A DNA stretch of 37,683 nucleotides from Xenorhabdus innexi (GCF_002632485.1 NZ_NIBU01000036.1:1-37683), one strand, 5' to 3'; shown: positions 1 to 10,499, counted from the stretch's first letter. Numbers and translations are program-made. Notes: generated by a model not told the origin, from the letters alone.

Positions 1-1
1 T

Positions 2-154
2 TCATCTCGTATGTTGCGACGACAAAACACACACCTTACAAGACAGAGTAAAAGCGCCGCCTTGTGGTCACGTTCATACTTCGCTTGCACTGCTGGCGGT
101 GCAACAATTGAAACGTTAAAGGCTTATGTGGAGAGTCAGGCGACCCCAGATTAA
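2..154 (+). CDS. tnpA: IS200/IS605-family transposase TnpA, C-terminal fragment
   Basis: An open frame runs in from the window edge and stops at TAA 152-154, giving about 50 residues. The fragment has the typical C-terminal pattern of Y1 HUH transposases: an LWSRSYF segment, a Gly-Gly turn, and a final helix reading AYVESQ. In the family the helix Tyr and the Gln four residues later are the catalytic nucleophile and a metal-binding residue; here they are the Tyr codon at 125-127 and the Gln codon at 137-139. The enzyme would cut and rejoin single-stranded DNA at the element's hairpin ends. The HUH motif lies upstream of the window, so intactness is unknown. The frame is missed by start-codon-based gene finding because its start is off the edge. 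Confidence 0.75.
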   Translation, partial: SSRMLRRQNTHLTRQSKSAALWSRSYFACTAGGATIETLKAYVESQATPD

Positions 155-172
155 GCCGCTATCGCGTCTTAC

Positions 173-211
173 GCCGTAAACCCCCGCCCTCATCGGGCGA
201 GGGTTTACGGC
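173..211. repeat. Long hairpin, probable IS right-end structure
   Basis: Arms 173-189 and 195-211 are 17-nt inverted repeats with one mismatch, separated by a 5-nt loop. It starts 19 bp after the transposase stop and ends 17 bp before the yaeH stop. There is no T-run on either side, so it is a poor intrinsic terminator. IS200/IS605 elements carry subterminal hairpins that TnpA recognises, which is the reading I prefer; a terminator role for the convergent yaeH transcript is the alternative. Confidence 0.6.
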
Positions 212-227
212 GAAATTGCTAATATCA

Positions 228-614
228 TTACTTGCGGGTCAGTTTTTCCAAATCTGCTTCTATTTCTGCGATCTTATTGGCAACGACATGCTCAAGATGA
301 CGTAAGTCGTCGAGGATTTTGTGTTTCAAATCCACTTCTGCCTGTTCATGCTTGCAAATCTGATCCAGCTCTTCCAACACATAGCGCAGGTTGGTGTTGA
401 TCTCTTTAATTTCTTTGTAACCTTGCCCTGTATTATCGTCAGATACCGTTTTAAGCTGGCGTGGATATTTGAACTTAACGCTTTTGGCAAAGAATTCACC
501 CTTATCTTTGCGGAAATAAATCTTAAGAATATCGTTATTCGCTTCCTGACGGAGGCTATAGCGATCAATATCTTCAGGATGAGTGATCCCCAGACTCTTC
601 AAATTATCGTACAT
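228..614 (-). CDS. yaeH: UPF0325 family protein YaeH
   Basis: The 128-residue protein is the length of E. coli YaeH and matches it along its whole length as I recall it, including the start [10 protein letters not shown] and a charged C-terminal half. The function of the family is unknown. Residues from about 65 to 125 are rich in Leu, Glu and Lys with heptad-like spacing, suggesting a helical, possibly coiled-coil, C-terminus. No signal peptide or membrane segment is visible, so it should be cytoplasmic. It sits downstream of dapD on the same strand, as in E. coli, and an insertion-sequence end lies right behind its stop codon. Confidence 0.9.
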   Translation of the reverse strand: MYDNLKSLGITHPEDIDRYSLRQEANNDILKIYFRKDKGEFFAKSVKFKYPRQLKTVSDDNTGQGYKEIKEINTNLRYVLEELDQICKHEQAEVDLKHKILDDLRHLEHVVANKIAEIEADLEKLTRK

Positions 615-670
615 AGCGCGTCACCTAGTCACCTAAATGAAATGGAAAATATCAAGAAAACAGCGGATTT

Positions 671-700
671 ATTATCCGTTTTGGGTTTACTGAAAGTCAA
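671..700 (-). promoter_or_regulatory. Candidate sigma-70 promoter for yaeH
   Basis: On the minus strand TTGACT (695-700) and GATAAT (671-676) are separated by 18 bp, about 55 bp upstream of the yaeH start codon. Five of six bases match consensus in each box. A small inverted repeat overlaps the -10 region. This suggests yaeH can be transcribed independently of dapD. Confidence 0.5.
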
Positions 701-818
701 TTAGTTAATTGTCAGAGTAGGAAGTACGAAAGGTAACCGGTTTGATTATTGAGTTTTAAAGGATAATCAGACGAATATCGCCTGAAGAGATGTTTATCAA
801 TCTGATAGTTATGTTATT

Positions 819-842
819 TGAGCCATCCTGTTGGATGACTCA
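819..842 (-). terminator. Stem-loop just downstream of dapD
   Basis: Arms 819-828 and 833-842 form a 10-bp stem with one G-U pair and a 4-nt loop, ending 11 bp past the dapD stop (853). In the dapD direction the hairpin is followed by an AT-rich but not T-rich stretch, so termination strength is uncertain; it may instead act as a 3'-end stabilising hairpin. Confidence 0.45.
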
Positions 843-852
843 ATTTTAAAAC

Positions 853-1695
853 TTAGTCAATATTTCTCAGTAGTTCGTTGATACCAACTTTGCCACGGGT
901 TTTGGCATCTACTTTCTTCACGATAACAGCGCAATACAGGCTGTAGCTGCCATCTTTGGAAGGCAGATTACCGGATACAACGACAGACCCCGCAGGTACT
1001 CGGCCATAATGGATTTCACCGGTTTCACGATCATAGATTTTAGTACTCTGACCGATGTACACACCCATTGAGATCACAGAGCCTTCTTCTACGATAACGC
1101 CTTCTACAATCTCAGAACGGGCACCGATAAAGCAGTTGTCTTCAATGATTGTCGGATTCGCTTGTAAAGGTTCCAGAACACCACCAATGCCGACGCCGCC
1201 GGACAAATGAACATTTTTGCCGATTTGAGCGCAGGAACCAACGGTTGCCCATGTATCGACCATTGTGCCTTCATCCACATAAGCACCCAGGTTGACGTAA
1301 GATGGCATTAAAACTGTATTACGTGCGATATAGGCACCCTGACGTACTGCCGCAGGTGGCACGACACGGAAGCCTTCTTTTTCGAAACGCGCCTGATCAT
1401 AATCAGCAAATTTCATCGGCACTTTGTCAAAATAGCGGCTTTCAGCCCCTTCCATCACCTGATTGTCATTAATGCGGAAAGAGAGCAGGACTGCTTTTTT
1501 CAGCCATTGATGTGTGACCCATTCACCTGCGATTTTTTCAGCGACACGCAGTTTACCGTTATCCAACATCTGAATGACCTGATTAACGGCATCACGTGTT
1601 GTGTCGTCAACAGTTAAAGGCGTGATGCTGGTGCGGTTTTCAAATGCATTTTCAATAATGCCCATTAACTCGGCAATAGGTTGTATTTGCTGCAT
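853..1695 (-). CDS. dapD: Tetrahydrodipicolinate N-succinyltransferase
   Basis: DapD transfers the succinyl group of succinyl-CoA to tetrahydrodipicolinate in the lysine/meso-diaminopimelate pathway, which supplies peptidoglycan. The protein is 280 residues against 274 in E. coli. The middle third is the hexapeptide-repeat left-handed beta-helix, with the GGVGIGG segment and the [12 protein letters not shown] stretch that are nearly invariant in the family. The extra length is at the N-terminus: six residues lie between the initial MQQIQ and the conserved IIENAF helix. A second in-frame Met sits directly before that helix, so a shorter start at codon 11 is possible. The gene lies 45 bp downstream of glnD on the same strand. 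Confidence 0.97.
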   Translation of the reverse strand: MQQIQPIAELMGIIENAFENRTSITPLTVDDTTRDAVNQVIQMLDNGKLRVAEKIAGEWVTHQWLKKAVLLSFRINDNQVMEGAESRYFDKVPMKFADYDQARFEKEGFRVVPPAAVRQGAYIARNTVLMPSYVNLGAYVDEGTMVDTWATVGSCAQIGKNVHLSGGVGIGGVLEPLQANPTIIEDNCFIGARSEIVEGVIVEEGSVISMGVYIGQSTKIYDRETGEIHYGRVPAGSVVVSGNLPSKDGSYSLYCAVIVKKVDAKTRGKVGINELLRNID

Positions 1696-1740
1696 TGGTA
1701 AGGGATCCTTTATTCTTAGTCAAATATTGGTTAGTGAACG

Positions 1741-4395
1741 CTATACTTTATCCTTGGTGTTAAGGGCTTCTGTCAACCTTTCTGACAATTCATCTTTGAT
1801 TTTTTTATCCAGCGCCAGATAATCTTTATCAGTCAACACAAAAAAATCTTCTACACGCTCGCCGATGGTTGTAATACGGGCACCGTGCAGGGAAATACCT
1901 AATTCGGCAAAAATACTGCCGACTTTTGCCAGCAGCCCAGGCTGATCCAGAGCGACTAACTCCATGTAAGTCCGCCGGATATTTTGGGTCGGTAAGAAAG
2001 TGATTTTGGGAGGAACATCAAAATGGCGCAATTTTATAGGTAACTTGCGCGTTTTGGGTGCCTTGGGATGAGGATCGTTAATGGCTTTAAGCAAAGACTG
2101 GCGGATAGGTTCATGGCGGTCAGGAGCCAGAGAGTGATCATTCGGATCCAGTATGACAAAGGTATCCATTGCCATATCATCCCGGTTTGTAAAAATTTGG
2201 GCATTATGCACACTTAAATTGCGTCGGTCTAACTCTCCCACGACCGCAGCGAAAAGAGACGGCCTGTCCTGACACCAGATAAATATTTCCGTTCCTCCAT
2301 GAGAAAATGAAGTACTGATCAAGACCATTGGCTCTGGATACTGTTGATTAACTAAGTGGCTGGCATGCCATGCCAGTTGATCCGGCGTATGGCGCAAAAA
2401 ATAATCGGCGTGGCAGCGGCTCCAGATAGTATGTAATCTTTCTTCGTCAATCGCTTCCTGACGCAGCAGAGCCAGAGCCTGTAAACGATTATGCCGGATA
2501 CGCTCCCGTAAATCAGGCGTATTATCTATTCCCTTAAGTAACTGGGTTTCAGTCGCAAAATAAAGTTCACGCAGCAGGCTCTGTTTCCAACTGTTCCAGA
2601 GTTTGGCATTCGTGGCACAGATATCGGCAACAGTAAGACAAAGCAGGTAGTTCAGGCGGTTCTGATTTTTGACCTGACAGGCAAATTGCTGAATGACTTC
2701 GGGGTCCTGTATATCCCGTCGCTGTGCAGTGATTGACATCAGTAAATGGTAACGAACAAGCCACTCTATTAATTCAGCTTCATAAGTGGTTAATCCATGC
2801 TGTCTGGCGAATGCAAACGCATCTTTTGCTCCCAGCTCCGAATGGTCACCGTTACGCCCTTTGGCAATATCATGGAAAAAAGCAGCCAGCCGCAGTAACT
2901 CAGGCTGCGGTATACGAGGGTAGAGGTCAACACACACAGGATGAAGCAGGCGATTATTTTCATCGGCAAAACTTTCGAGTTTCTGCAATAACCGGATCGT
3001 GTGTTCATCGACGGTGTAAGCGTGGAACAGGTCAAACTGCATTTGGCCGACGATGTTGCTCCAGAGCGGCGTATAGGCACTTAACACACTGTGGCGATGC
3101 ATAGGAAGTAAAGCACTTTTGACGGCGTGAGGATGCTTCAGAATCGCCATAAAAATTTTCCGGGCTTCAGGAAGTTCGCACAAGGGCTGTGTGAGATTCC
3201 TGCGGGCATAGCGAAGCTGACGTAATGTAGTGGAATAGATCCCGTTAATTTCCTGATGAACAGCCATGTGATAAAACATTTTCAGGATTGAGGCCGGATC
3301 ATGGGTGAACAGTGATTCATCAATGACATCAATCAGATCCCCGCGCAATTGAAACGCTTCATTCAGGGGGCGGGGTTTTTCATCGGGTTGTAGTGTCAGT
3401 ATCGCTTCATCAAACAGTTGCAGCAGCATATCGTTCAGTTCGCTGACGCGGCGTGTCACACGATAGAAATTTTTCATCATACGTTCAACAGGCTGATTAT
3501 GTTCACCTTTGTAACCAAGAAGTTTTGCGACACTGAACTGCTGTTCAAACAACAGTCGGTTATCATAACGGGTGACAGACAGATGAAGGGCAAAACGGAT
3601 ACGCCAGAGAAAATTCTGACACTCGTTCAACTCGTCCCGTTCTTCATGCGTCAGGAAACCAAAATCGACCATTTCATCTAAAGATGTCGCCCCGAAATGG
3701 CGGTGAGCCACCCAAAGTAATGTGTGAATATCACGTAACCCTCCCGGACTACTTTTGATATCAGGCTCCAGATTGTAGCTGGTGCTGTGATAACGCTGAT
3801 GGCGATTTTTCTGTTCGATCAGTTTGGCGGCAAAAAATTGGTCAGAGGGCCAGAAATCATCACTGAAAATCTGTTTCTGCAAGCGTAAAAACAGGGGTAA
3901 ATCACCACAGATTAAGCGGGATTCCACTAAATTAGTAGCGATAGTCAGGTCGGCAAGCCCTTTTTCAAGGCACTCTTCGAATGTTCTGACACTGTGACCA
4001 ACATCCAGACGAATATCCCAGAGCAGAGCAATAAATTGCCCAATTTGGGTTGACTGTTCTTCAGTCAGCGGATGTTCACTGAGAACCAGCAGATCGATAT
4101 CAGAAAGCGGGTGCAACTCGTGCCGCCCATAACCACCAACGGCAATCAGAGAAAGAGTGTCTATCTGATCAAATCCATACTGTTGCCACAAACGGGTCAG
4201 AAGCCTGTCAATATAATCACTGCGGGCATAAATCAGCGCTGTCGTGGAAATTCCTGCCTTGAATGCCTGTTCAAGCCACAGTTGAAATTCATCAATATGC
4301 TGCTTCAGCACGGAGCATTGTAGATCGTCAGATGAAAACTCCACCGGAGAAAGCGGTGGAATAGGGGCGTGTGCAAAAGCAATATCAACTGGCAT
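1741..4395 (-). CDS. glnD: Bifunctional PII uridylyltransferase / uridylyl-removing enzyme
   Basis: GlnD senses glutamine and adds or removes UMP on PII proteins, controlling nitrogen assimilation. The 884-residue protein has the four expected parts in order: a nucleotidyltransferase domain with the GGYGR motif at residues 87-91 and SDID at 98-101; a central helical region; an HD domain with FHDIAKG near residue 510 for UMP removal; and two C-terminal ACT domains (roughly 700-780 and 805-884), the second starting near the [20 protein letters not shown] segment. Length is close to the E. coli protein (890). It lies between map and dapD on the same strand, as in E. coli. No broken motif was seen. 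Confidence 0.97.
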   Translation of the reverse strand: MPVDIAFAHAPIPPLSPVEFSSDDLQCSVLKQHIDEFQLWLEQAFKAGISTTALIYARSDYIDRLLTRLWQQYGFDQIDTLSLIAVGGYGRHELHPLSDIDLLVLSEHPLTEEQSTQIGQFIALLWDIRLDVGHSVRTFEECLEKGLADLTIATNLVESRLICGDLPLFLRLQKQIFSDDFWPSDQFFAAKLIEQKNRHQRYHSTSYNLEPDIKSSPGGLRDIHTLLWVAHRHFGATSLDEMVDFGFLTHEERDELNECQNFLWRIRFALHLSVTRYDNRLLFEQQFSVAKLLGYKGEHNQPVERMMKNFYRVTRRVSELNDMLLQLFDEAILTLQPDEKPRPLNEAFQLRGDLIDVIDESLFTHDPASILKMFYHMAVHQEINGIYSTTLRQLRYARRNLTQPLCELPEARKIFMAILKHPHAVKSALLPMHRHSVLSAYTPLWSNIVGQMQFDLFHAYTVDEHTIRLLQKLESFADENNRLLHPVCVDLYPRIPQPELLRLAAFFHDIAKGRNGDHSELGAKDAFAFARQHGLTTYEAELIEWLVRYHLLMSITAQRRDIQDPEVIQQFACQVKNQNRLNYLLCLTVADICATNAKLWNSWKQSLLRELYFATETQLLKGIDNTPDLRERIRHNRLQALALLRQEAIDEERLHTIWSRCHADYFLRHTPDQLAWHASHLVNQQYPEPMVLISTSFSHGGTEIFIWCQDRPSLFAAVVGELDRRNLSVHNAQIFTNRDDMAMDTFVILDPNDHSLAPDRHEPIRQSLLKAINDPHPKAPKTRKLPIKLRHFDVPPKITFLPTQNIRRTYMELVALDQPGLLAKVGSIFAELGISLHGARITTIGERVEDFFVLTDKDYLALDKKIKDELSERLTEALNTKDKV

Positions 4396-4466
4396 ATTCA
4401 GAACCCTATGATAAGAAAAGCGTTGAGATGAACAGGCGTTATAGCCGATGGCTTAAGTAGTCGATG

Positions 4467-4506
4467 ATGAAGCCCTGTGGGGACAGTTTATGTACAAGGG
4501 CTTCAT
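4467..4506. repeat. 10-bp inverted repeat in the map-glnD gap
   Basis: ATGAAGCCCT (4467-4476) is repeated as its exact reverse complement at 4497-4506 around a 20-nt loop. No T-run follows on either strand, so I do not call it an intrinsic terminator. It lies between the map stop and the glnD start and could be an mRNA-stabilising hairpin or the remnant of a small palindromic repeat. Confidence 0.55.
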
Positions 4507-4553
4507 TTAGCAATGCCGTCTTGGTGACGGGAATTTTGGCAGGAATGAAAAAC

Positions 4554-5351
4554 TTACGCGTTAACCAACACTGCTGAAATCTGCGCTTCTTCTTCCTTAC
4601 GCCACGTCATGATTTCACAGCCGTTGTCGGTAACAACAATCGTGTGCTCGTATTGTGCAGACCAGCCGCGATCTTTAGTTTTGACAGTCCAGCCATCTTT
4701 CATGGTACGGATACGATAGTCGCCCGCATTGACCATTGGTTCGATGGTGAAAGCCATGCCTTTTTGCAGCACAACACCACCATCATCCGCATCGTAATGC
4801 AGTACGTGAGGCTCTTCGTGGAAAACCCGGCCGATACCATGACCACAGTATTCACGGACAACAGAGTAATCATTGCCTTCCACATATTGCTGAATGGCTT
4901 TACCGATAGTGCGCAGACGAATACCCGGTTTCACCATTTTCAGAGCAAGATACAGACTTTCCTGAGTCACGCGGCACAGGCGCTCACCCTGAATCGTCGG
5001 TGTGCCGACAATGAACATTTTGGAGGTGTCGCCGTGAAATTCATCTTTAATCACAGTGACATCGATATTAACGATATCGCCGTCTTTCAGTACCTTGTCA
5101 TCACTTGGGATACCGTGGCAAATCACGTCATTGACAGAAATACAGACGGATTTAGGAAAACCGTGGTAGCCCAGACAGGCGGAAATAGCCTGTTGTTTCT
5201 CAGTGATATGTTCGTGGCAGATCCGATCCAGTTCACCTGTGGTAACACCCGCTTTAACGTGCGGTTCGATCATCTCCAGAACTTCTGCTGCCAGACGACC
5301 GGCAACGCGCATTTTCTGAATATCTTCATCTGTTTTGATAGTAATAGCCAT
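4554..5351 (-). CDS. map: Methionine aminopeptidase, type I
   Basis: Map removes the initiator methionine from nascent proteins in the cytosol. The protein is 265 residues (E. coli 264). The two-metal site is fully conserved at E. coli numbering: Asp97, Asp108, His171, Glu204 and Glu235; His79, which helps bind substrate, is also present. The metal-site His is in the CGHGIG motif. The gene is transcribed away from rpsB across a 398-bp divergent region. The large open frame on the opposite strand (4644-5402) is a shadow of this gene. Confidence 0.98.
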   Translation of the reverse strand: MAITIKTDEDIQKMRVAGRLAAEVLEMIEPHVKAGVTTGELDRICHEHITEKQQAISACLGYHGFPKSVCISVNDVICHGIPSDDKVLKDGDIVNIDVTVIKDEFHGDTSKMFIVGTPTIQGERLCRVTQESLYLALKMVKPGIRLRTIGKAIQQYVEGNDYSVVREYCGHGIGRVFHEEPHVLHYDADDGGVVLQKGMAFTIEPMVNAGDYRIRTMKDGWTVKTKDRGWSAQYEHTIVVTDNGCEIMTWRKEEEAQISAVLVNA

Positions 5352-5491
5352 GAAATCAGTCCATTAGAATCGTTAAGTTACCGATTCTTTGATATGAATT
5401 AAGGAAAAAATGATGACAGTAATGGTATCAGCCCACTCTATATCTAACAATAACCGTTGACTGCCAAGAGGACAGAAAGCGATAACAAATG

Positions 5492-5521
5492 TTGGTGTAT
5501 AGGGATGGATTATGGTATAAA
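5492..5521 (+). promoter_or_regulatory. Candidate rpsB-tsf promoter with GC-rich discriminator
   Basis: TTGGTG (5492-5497) and TATAAA (5516-5521) are 18 bp apart, followed directly by the GC-rich discriminator GCGCGCC. A GC-rich discriminator is the hallmark of ribosomal promoters that ppGpp and DksA repress during starvation. The start site would be about 220 bp upstream of the rpsB ATG, leaving room for the structured leader. Confidence 0.6.
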
Positions 5522-5619
5522 GCGCGCCGGTATTCTGTGTAATTGTTTCCTGTAGAAGCAATATTTCAGAAATGCTAAATAAACTCATTTGTGTAAATAA
5601 CACACACGGATCGGCACAT

Positions 5620-6473
<854 letters not shown>

Positions 6474-6475
<2 letters not shown>

Positions 6476-6504
6476 TAAGGCATGCTCATTTCTGAGCCCT
6501 TATT
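6474..6504 (+). other. Hairpin overlapping the rpsB stop region
   Basis: AATAAGG (6474-6480) pairs with CCTTATT (6498-6504), and inside it GCTCA pairs with TGAGC. The outer arm includes the second of the two tandem stop codons. With no T-run it is probably an mRNA-processing or stability element, not a terminator. Confidence 0.5.
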
Positions 6505-6530
6505 GACCAGGTATTGAAATATATTGGTTA

Positions 6531-6554
6531 GGGGGCCTGTCAAGGCCCCCTTTA
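6531..6554 (+). terminator. Partial terminator (attenuator) between rpsB and tsf
   Basis: GGGGGCC (6531-6537) and GGCCCCC (6544-6550) form a 7-bp GC stem with a 6-nt loop, followed by only TTTA. The tail is weak, so partial termination with read-through into tsf is likely, as in the E. coli rpsB-tsf operon. Confidence 0.65.
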
Positions 6555-6636
6555 CATATCTGATATAGAACTATTATCTGATAACTTTCCACGCGGAATA
6601 TTATCTTCCCGCGAGACACATCGAGGAATTAAACAA

Positions 6637-7494
6637 ATGGCTGACATTACCGCTGCTCTGGTAAAAGAACTGCGTGAGCGTACTGGCGCAGGCATGATGG
6701 AATGTAAAAAAGCACTGGTTGAAGCGAATGGTGATATCGAGCTGGCTATCGATAACATGCGTAAATCAGGTCAGGCAAAAGCGGCTAAAAAAGCAGGCCG
6801 TGTTGCAGCTGAAGGCGTTATCCTGGTTGAAGTTTCAGCAGATGCTAAATTCGCAGGTATCGTTGAACTGAACTGTGAAACTGACTTCGTTGCTAAAGAT
6901 GCTGGCTTCCTGGCATTCGGTAAAGAAGTTATCGCTTCCGTTATGGCTGACAAAAACGCTGACATCGATGCCCTGAAGGCTAAGTTCGAAGAACAGCGTA
7001 CTGAACTGGTTGCTAAAATCGGTGAAAACATCAACATCCGTCGTGTTGCTGTTCTGGAAGGCGAAGCTGTAGGTTCTTACCTGCACGGTGCTCGTATCGG
7101 TGTTCTGGTTGCGGCTGAAGGCGCAAGCGAAGAACTGATTAAGCACGTTGCAATGCACGTTGCTGCAAGCAAACCAGAATATGTTGATCCATCTGACGTT
7201 CCTGCTGACGTTGTTGCACGTGAGCACCAGATCCAGCTGGATATCGCAATGCAGTCCGGCAAACCACGCGAAATCGCAGAGAAAATGGTTTCTGGCCGTA
7301 TGAACAAATTCACCGGCGAAATCTCTCTGAATGGTCAGAACTTCGTGATGGACCCAAGCAAAACTGTTGGCGCTCTGCTGAAAGAGAACAATGCCAAAGT
7401 TATCAACTTCATCCGTTTTGAAGTTGGCGAAGGCATCGAGAAAGTTGAAGCTGACTTCGCAGCAGAAGTTGCTGCGATGAGCAAACAGTCTTAA
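6637..7494 (+). CDS. tsf: Translation elongation factor Ts
   Basis: EF-Ts exchanges GDP for GTP on EF-Tu. The protein is 285 residues (E. coli 283). The N-terminal UBA-like domain (about 1-55) ends in the [13 protein letters not shown] signature region. The core contains the TDFVAKD motif (near residue 80), which contacts the EF-Tu nucleotide site, followed by the dimerisation and C-terminal modules. A strong terminator follows the gene. Confidence 0.99.
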   Translation: MADITAALVKELRERTGAGMMECKKALVEANGDIELAIDNMRKSGQAKAAKKAGRVAAEGVILVEVSADAKFAGIVELNCETDFVAKDAGFLAFGKEVIASVMADKNADIDALKAKFEEQRTELVAKIGENINIRRVAVLEGEAVGSYLHGARIGVLVAAEGASEELIKHVAMHVAASKPEYVDPSDVPADVVAREHQIQLDIAMQSGKPREIAEKMVSGRMNKFTGEISLNGQNFVMDPSKTVGALLKENNAKVINFIRFEVGEGIEKVEADFAAEVAAMSKQS

Positions 7495-7504
7495 TTGTCT
7501 GAAC

Positions 7505-7534
7505 GGAGCCGCCGATTGGCGGTTCTGTTTTATT
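7505..7534 (+). terminator. Rho-independent terminator after tsf
   Basis: GAGCCGCC (7506-7513) pairs with GGCGGTTC (7518-7525), with one G-U pair and a GATT loop, followed by TGTTTTATTT. It ends the rpsB-tsf transcript before pyrH. Confidence 0.85.
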
Positions 7535-7633
7535 TAAGAAGTACTTTTACATCCGGCTGTATAGCATGGATGTGTATTAACTGAATAATTGTAGCAACCC
7601 CCAATAATCCTTATCTGCTTAGGACTGAACACC

Positions 7634-8362
7634 ATGGCAACCAATGCAAAACCCGTATATCAGAGAATCCTGCTTAAGCTCAGTGGAGAAGCCCTGCAAG
7701 GCGCAGAAGGTTTTGGTATCGATGCTAGCGTCTTAGACCGCATGGCTCAGGAAATCAAAGAACTGGTTGAGCTGGGTATTCAGGTCGGCGTCGTTATTGG
7801 CGGAGGTAACTTGTTTCGTGGAGCCGGTCTGGCTGAAGCAGGAATGAACCGTGTAGTCGGCGACCACATGGGCATGTTGGCAACAGTAATGAACGGTCTG
7901 GCTATGCGTGATGCCTTACACCGCGCCTATGTGAACGCCCGTCTGATGTCCGCTATTCCACTGAATGGCGTCTGTGATAACTATAGCTGGGCTGAAGCCA
8001 TCAGCTTACTGCGTCATGGTCGTGTTGTTATTTTCTCGGCAGGTACTGGCAACCCGTTCTTTACGACAGATTCCGCAGCCTGTCTGCGCGGCATTGAAAT
8101 TGAAGCGGATGTTGTATTAAAAGCAACCAAAGTTGACGGGGTCTATTCCGCTGATCCTGCAAAAGATCCAGAAGCTGTTCTTTATAACAAACTTGATTAT
8201 CAGGATGTATTGGAGCGTGAACTGAAAGTTATGGATCTTGCTGCCTTTACACTGGCGCGTGATCATAACCTGCCAATCCGTGTCTTCAATATGAACAAAC
8301 CAGGCGCACTTCGTCGTGTTGTAATGGGTGAAAATGAAGGTACGCTGATTTCTCACGACTGA
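7634..8362 (+). CDS. pyrH: UMP kinase
   Basis: PyrH phosphorylates UMP to UDP with ATP; the bacterial enzyme is hexameric and allosterically controlled by GTP and UTP. The protein is 242 residues (E. coli 241) and has the amino-acid-kinase fold motifs: KLSGEAL near residue 15, the GGGNLFRG glycine loop near residue 56, and the [13 protein letters not shown] segment near residue 160. It lies 139 bp after tsf, separated from it by a terminator, so it probably has its own promoter, which I could not place confidently. Confidence 0.98.
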   Translation: MATNAKPVYQRILLKLSGEALQGAEGFGIDASVLDRMAQEIKELVELGIQVGVVIGGGNLFRGAGLAEAGMNRVVGDHMGMLATVMNGLAMRDALHRAYVNARLMSAIPLNGVCDNYSWAEAISLLRHGRVVIFSAGTGNPFFTTDSAACLRGIEIEADVVLKATKVDGVYSADPAKDPEAVLYNKLDYQDVLERELKVMDLAAFTLARDHNLPIRVFNMNKPGALRRVVMGENEGTLISHD

Positions 8363-8437
8363 TTTTTTGTATTCAGAGACATCAGTGAGATTTGACGGTA
8401 TGATCAGCGTCCTGATGCGCCAAATTTAATGACACAG

Positions 8438-8469
8438 GGCCATAGTACGCCGTGTCGGCATTTATGGTC
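8438..8469 (+). other. Stem-loop between pyrH and frr
   Basis: GGCCATA (8438-8444) can pair with TATGGTC (8463-8469), with one G-U pair, and inside it GCCG (8449-8452) pairs with CGGC (8456-8459). A competing pairing of GACAC (8431-8435) with GTGTC (8452-8456) is possible. There is no T-run. It lies about 30 bp upstream of the frr start and may affect frr mRNA; no known element is recognised. Confidence 0.35.
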
Positions 8470-8501
8470 TAGAAAATAACCAGCTCCCAAGGGTTTATAA
8501 C

Positions 8502-9059
8502 GTGATTAATGAAATCAAAAAAGACGCACAAGACCGCATGGAAAAAAGCGTCGAAGCACTGAAAAACCAAATCAGCAAGGTGCGTACCGGCCGTGCTTCT
8601 CCCAGCCTGCTGGATGGCATCAGCATCGAATATTATGGCGCTTCGACTCCTCTGCGTCAGATCGCGAACGTTGTTGCCGAAGATGCACGTACTTTAGCAA
8701 TCACAGTATTTGATCGTTCTATGACTGCGGCTGTTGAAAAAGCGATTATGGCTTCTGATTTGGGTCTGAACCCATCTTCTGCGGGTACGATTATTCGCGT
8801 TCCTTTGCCACCGCTGACTGAAGAACGTCGTAAAGATCTCATCAAAGTTGTTCGTGGTGAGGCAGAGCAGGGTCGTGTGGCGGTTCGTAATATTCGCCGT
8901 GATGCTAACGATAAAGTGAAAGCCCTGCTGAAAGATAAAGAAATCAGTGAAGATGAAGAACGCCGTTCACAGGACGATATTCAGAAACTGACTGATACCT
9001 TCATTAAAAAGGTTGATGAAGCACTGGCGAACAAAGAAGCTGAGTTGATGGATTTCTAA
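8502..9059 (+). CDS. frr: Ribosome recycling factor
   Basis: RRF, with EF-G, splits the post-termination ribosome. The product is 185 residues, exactly the E. coli length, and shows the family's [15 protein letters not shown] segment and the conserved [12 protein letters not shown] stretch; the ends form the three-helix bundle around a small beta domain. The start is GTG at 8502: no in-frame ATG gives the conserved N-terminus, and the full family length is recovered from it. CCCAAGGG lies upstream as a modest ribosome-binding site. Confidence 0.98.
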   Translation: MINEIKKDAQDRMEKSVEALKNQISKVRTGRASPSLLDGISIEYYGASTPLRQIANVVAEDARTLAITVFDRSMTAAVEKAIMASDLGLNPSSAGTIIRVPLPPLTEERRKDLIKVVRGEAEQGRVAVRNIRRDANDKVKALLKDKEISEDEERRSQDDIQKLTDTFIKKVDEALANKEAELMDF

Positions 9060-9082
9060 TAACCATTTCCTTGCTATATCCG

Positions 9083-9152
9083 GTTATACCCAGCGTATTT
9101 CGAGTTGCACCGTAGCTAATAAAGAGGCAATTTGAAAGATGGCGGGTATAAC
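9083..9152 (+). repeat. Short (70 bp) ERIC element, copy A
   Basis: A 70-bp element is bounded by perfect 9-bp inverted repeats, GTTATACCC and GGGTATAAC. Its inner arms (ATTTCGAGTTGCA and AAAGAGGCAATTTGAAAGAT) match the arms of the 127-bp ERIC copies further along the window, but the central palindrome around CATAGATAACTATG is missing. Short ERICs of about this size are known from Yersinia. It lies between frr and its terminator, so it would be part of the frr 3' mRNA. Confidence 0.85.
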
Positions 9153-9154
9153 TC

Positions 9155-9182
9155 AACGCCGCAGCCCTGCGGCGTTATTCTT
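9155..9182 (+). terminator. Terminator after frr
   Basis: AACGCCGCA (9155-9163) and TGCGGCGTT (9168-9176) form a perfect 9-bp stem with a GCCC loop, followed by ATTCTTAT. The T-tract is interrupted but the stem is strong. It starts 3 bp after ERIC copy A. Confidence 0.75.
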
Positions 9183-9302
9183 ATCATTTAATATTATCAA
9201 TATTACATTTCGTATCACATTTCTTTCTCAGGCAATGGACATAGTGATCAGGACAGATCAAACTATTGCGATTTTATATCAGTAGAATACTCGAGTATTA
9301 AT

Positions 9303-10499
9303 ATGAAACGCTTAACTATCCTCGGTTCAACGGGGTCCATCGGGACAAGTACACTCTCAGTTGTCAGGAAGAACCCGGAGCAATTCCGTGTAGTAGCACT
9401 TGTTGCCGGGAAAAATAGCGGGATCATGGCTCAGCAGTGTCTGGAGTTTCAGCCTCAGTATGCTGCAATGGCAGATGAACATTCAGCGACAGAGTTGCGG
9501 CGGTTATTGCAGGAACAGGGCTGTCAGACTGAAGTTCTGTCCGGAAAAGAAGCTATCTGTGATTTAGCCGCACTGGATGATGTCGATCAGGTTATGTCTG
9601 CGATTGTTGGTATCGCAGGTTTACTGCCAACTCTGGCAGCCATCCGCAAAGGTAAGCAGGTTTTGCTGGCAAATAAAGAATCACTAATTACCAGCGGGCG
9701 CTTATTTATGGAGGCTGTTAATCAATACAAAGCACAATTGCTGCCGATTGATAGCGAGCATAATGCCATTTTCCAGAGCCTGCCTGAGTCAGTCCAGCAC
9801 AACCTTGGTAATGCAACGTTAAAAGATCATGGCATTTCCAGCATTATTCTGACTGGTTCTGGTGGCCCATTCCGCAAAACGCCACTGGAAAAATTTCCTT
9901 ATTTCACACCCGATGAAGCCTGTGCTCATCCAATCTGGTCAATGGGACGCAAAATATCCGTTGATTCTGCAACAATGATGAATAAAGGGTTGGAATATAT
10001 TGAAGCCCGTCACTTGTTCAATGCTTCTGCTGATGAAATGGAAGTTCTGCTGCACCCGCAGTCGGTGATCCACTCAATGGTGCGCTATCAGGACGGCAGT
10101 ATTATTGCACAGTTGGGAACACAGGATATGTGTACACCAATCGCTTACAGCATGGCTTATCCCAACCGGATTGAATCCGGTGCCAGACCGCTGGATTTTA
10201 CTGAACTCAGCACACTGACTTTCGAAGCACTGGATTATCGTCGTTACCCATGTCTTAAACTGGCAATTGATGCCTGTCATGAAGGTCAGTCAGCAACAAC
10301 CGGGCTGAATGCCGCTAATGAAGAAACAGTCAGTGCCTTCTTGCAGAATAAAATTCGTTTTACTGATATTGCGATGGTAAATCGGCAGGTTGTTGAAAAA
10401 TTAAATTTACCTGAACCTCAAAGTATTGAAGAGGTCTTAGAAATCGACCAGATAGCAAGAACTCTGGCGAAAGAGGCAATTGGGGCCTCTGTTAACTAG
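9303..10499 (+). CDS. dxr: 1-deoxy-D-xylulose 5-phosphate reductoisomerase
   Basis: Dxr (IspC) converts DXP to MEP with NADPH, the committed step of the non-mevalonate isoprenoid pathway. The product is 398 residues, the same as E. coli. The N-terminal NADPH-binding motif [11 protein letters not shown] is at residues 8-18. The divalent-metal ligands fall at their E. coli positions: Asp150, Glu152 and Glu231. The LTGSGGPFR flexible-loop region and the conserved [10 protein letters not shown] segment are present. It provides precursor for uppS further on. Confidence 0.98.
   Translation: MKRLTILGSTGSIGTSTLSVVRKNPEQFRVVALVAGKNSGIMAQQCLEFQPQYAAMADEHSATELRRLLQEQGCQTEVLSGKEAICDLAALDDVDQVMSAIVGIAGLLPTLAAIRKGKQVLLANKESLITSGRLFMEAVNQYKAQLLPIDSEHNAIFQSLPESVQHNLGNATLKDHGISSIILTGSGGPFRKTPLEKFPYFTPDEACAHPIWSMGRKISVDSATMMNKGLEYIEARHLFNASADEMEVLLHPQSVIHSMVRYQDGSIIAQLGTQDMCTPIAYSMAYPNRIESGARPLDFTELSTLTFEALDYRRYPCLKLAIDACHEGQSATTGLNAANEETVSAFLQNKIRFTDIAMVNRQVVEKLNLPEPQSIEEVLEIDQIARTLAKEAIGASVN

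Larger units (their letters stand above)
1..220 (+). mobile_element. Right part of an IS200/IS605-type insertion sequence (partial)
   Basis: The first bases hold the 3' end of a Y1-type transposase gene, followed within 20 bp by a long hairpin, and then the yaeH stop codon. That order (tnpA end, subterminal hairpin, flank) is what the right end of an IS200/IS605 element looks like. The left part is outside the window, so I cannot say whether the element is complete, whether it carries tnpB, or exactly where its right boundary lies; 220 is an estimate that must fall before the yaeH stop at 228-230. Confidence 0.65.

Noticed and set aside
4644-5402. 252-codon open frame on the plus strand
   Set aside because: Lies antisense to map, whose metal ligands are all intact; it is a codon-structure shadow.
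5373-5603. 76-codon minus-strand frame upstream of map
   Set aside because: Overlaps the rpsB promoter, has no recognisable domain and no ribosome-binding support.
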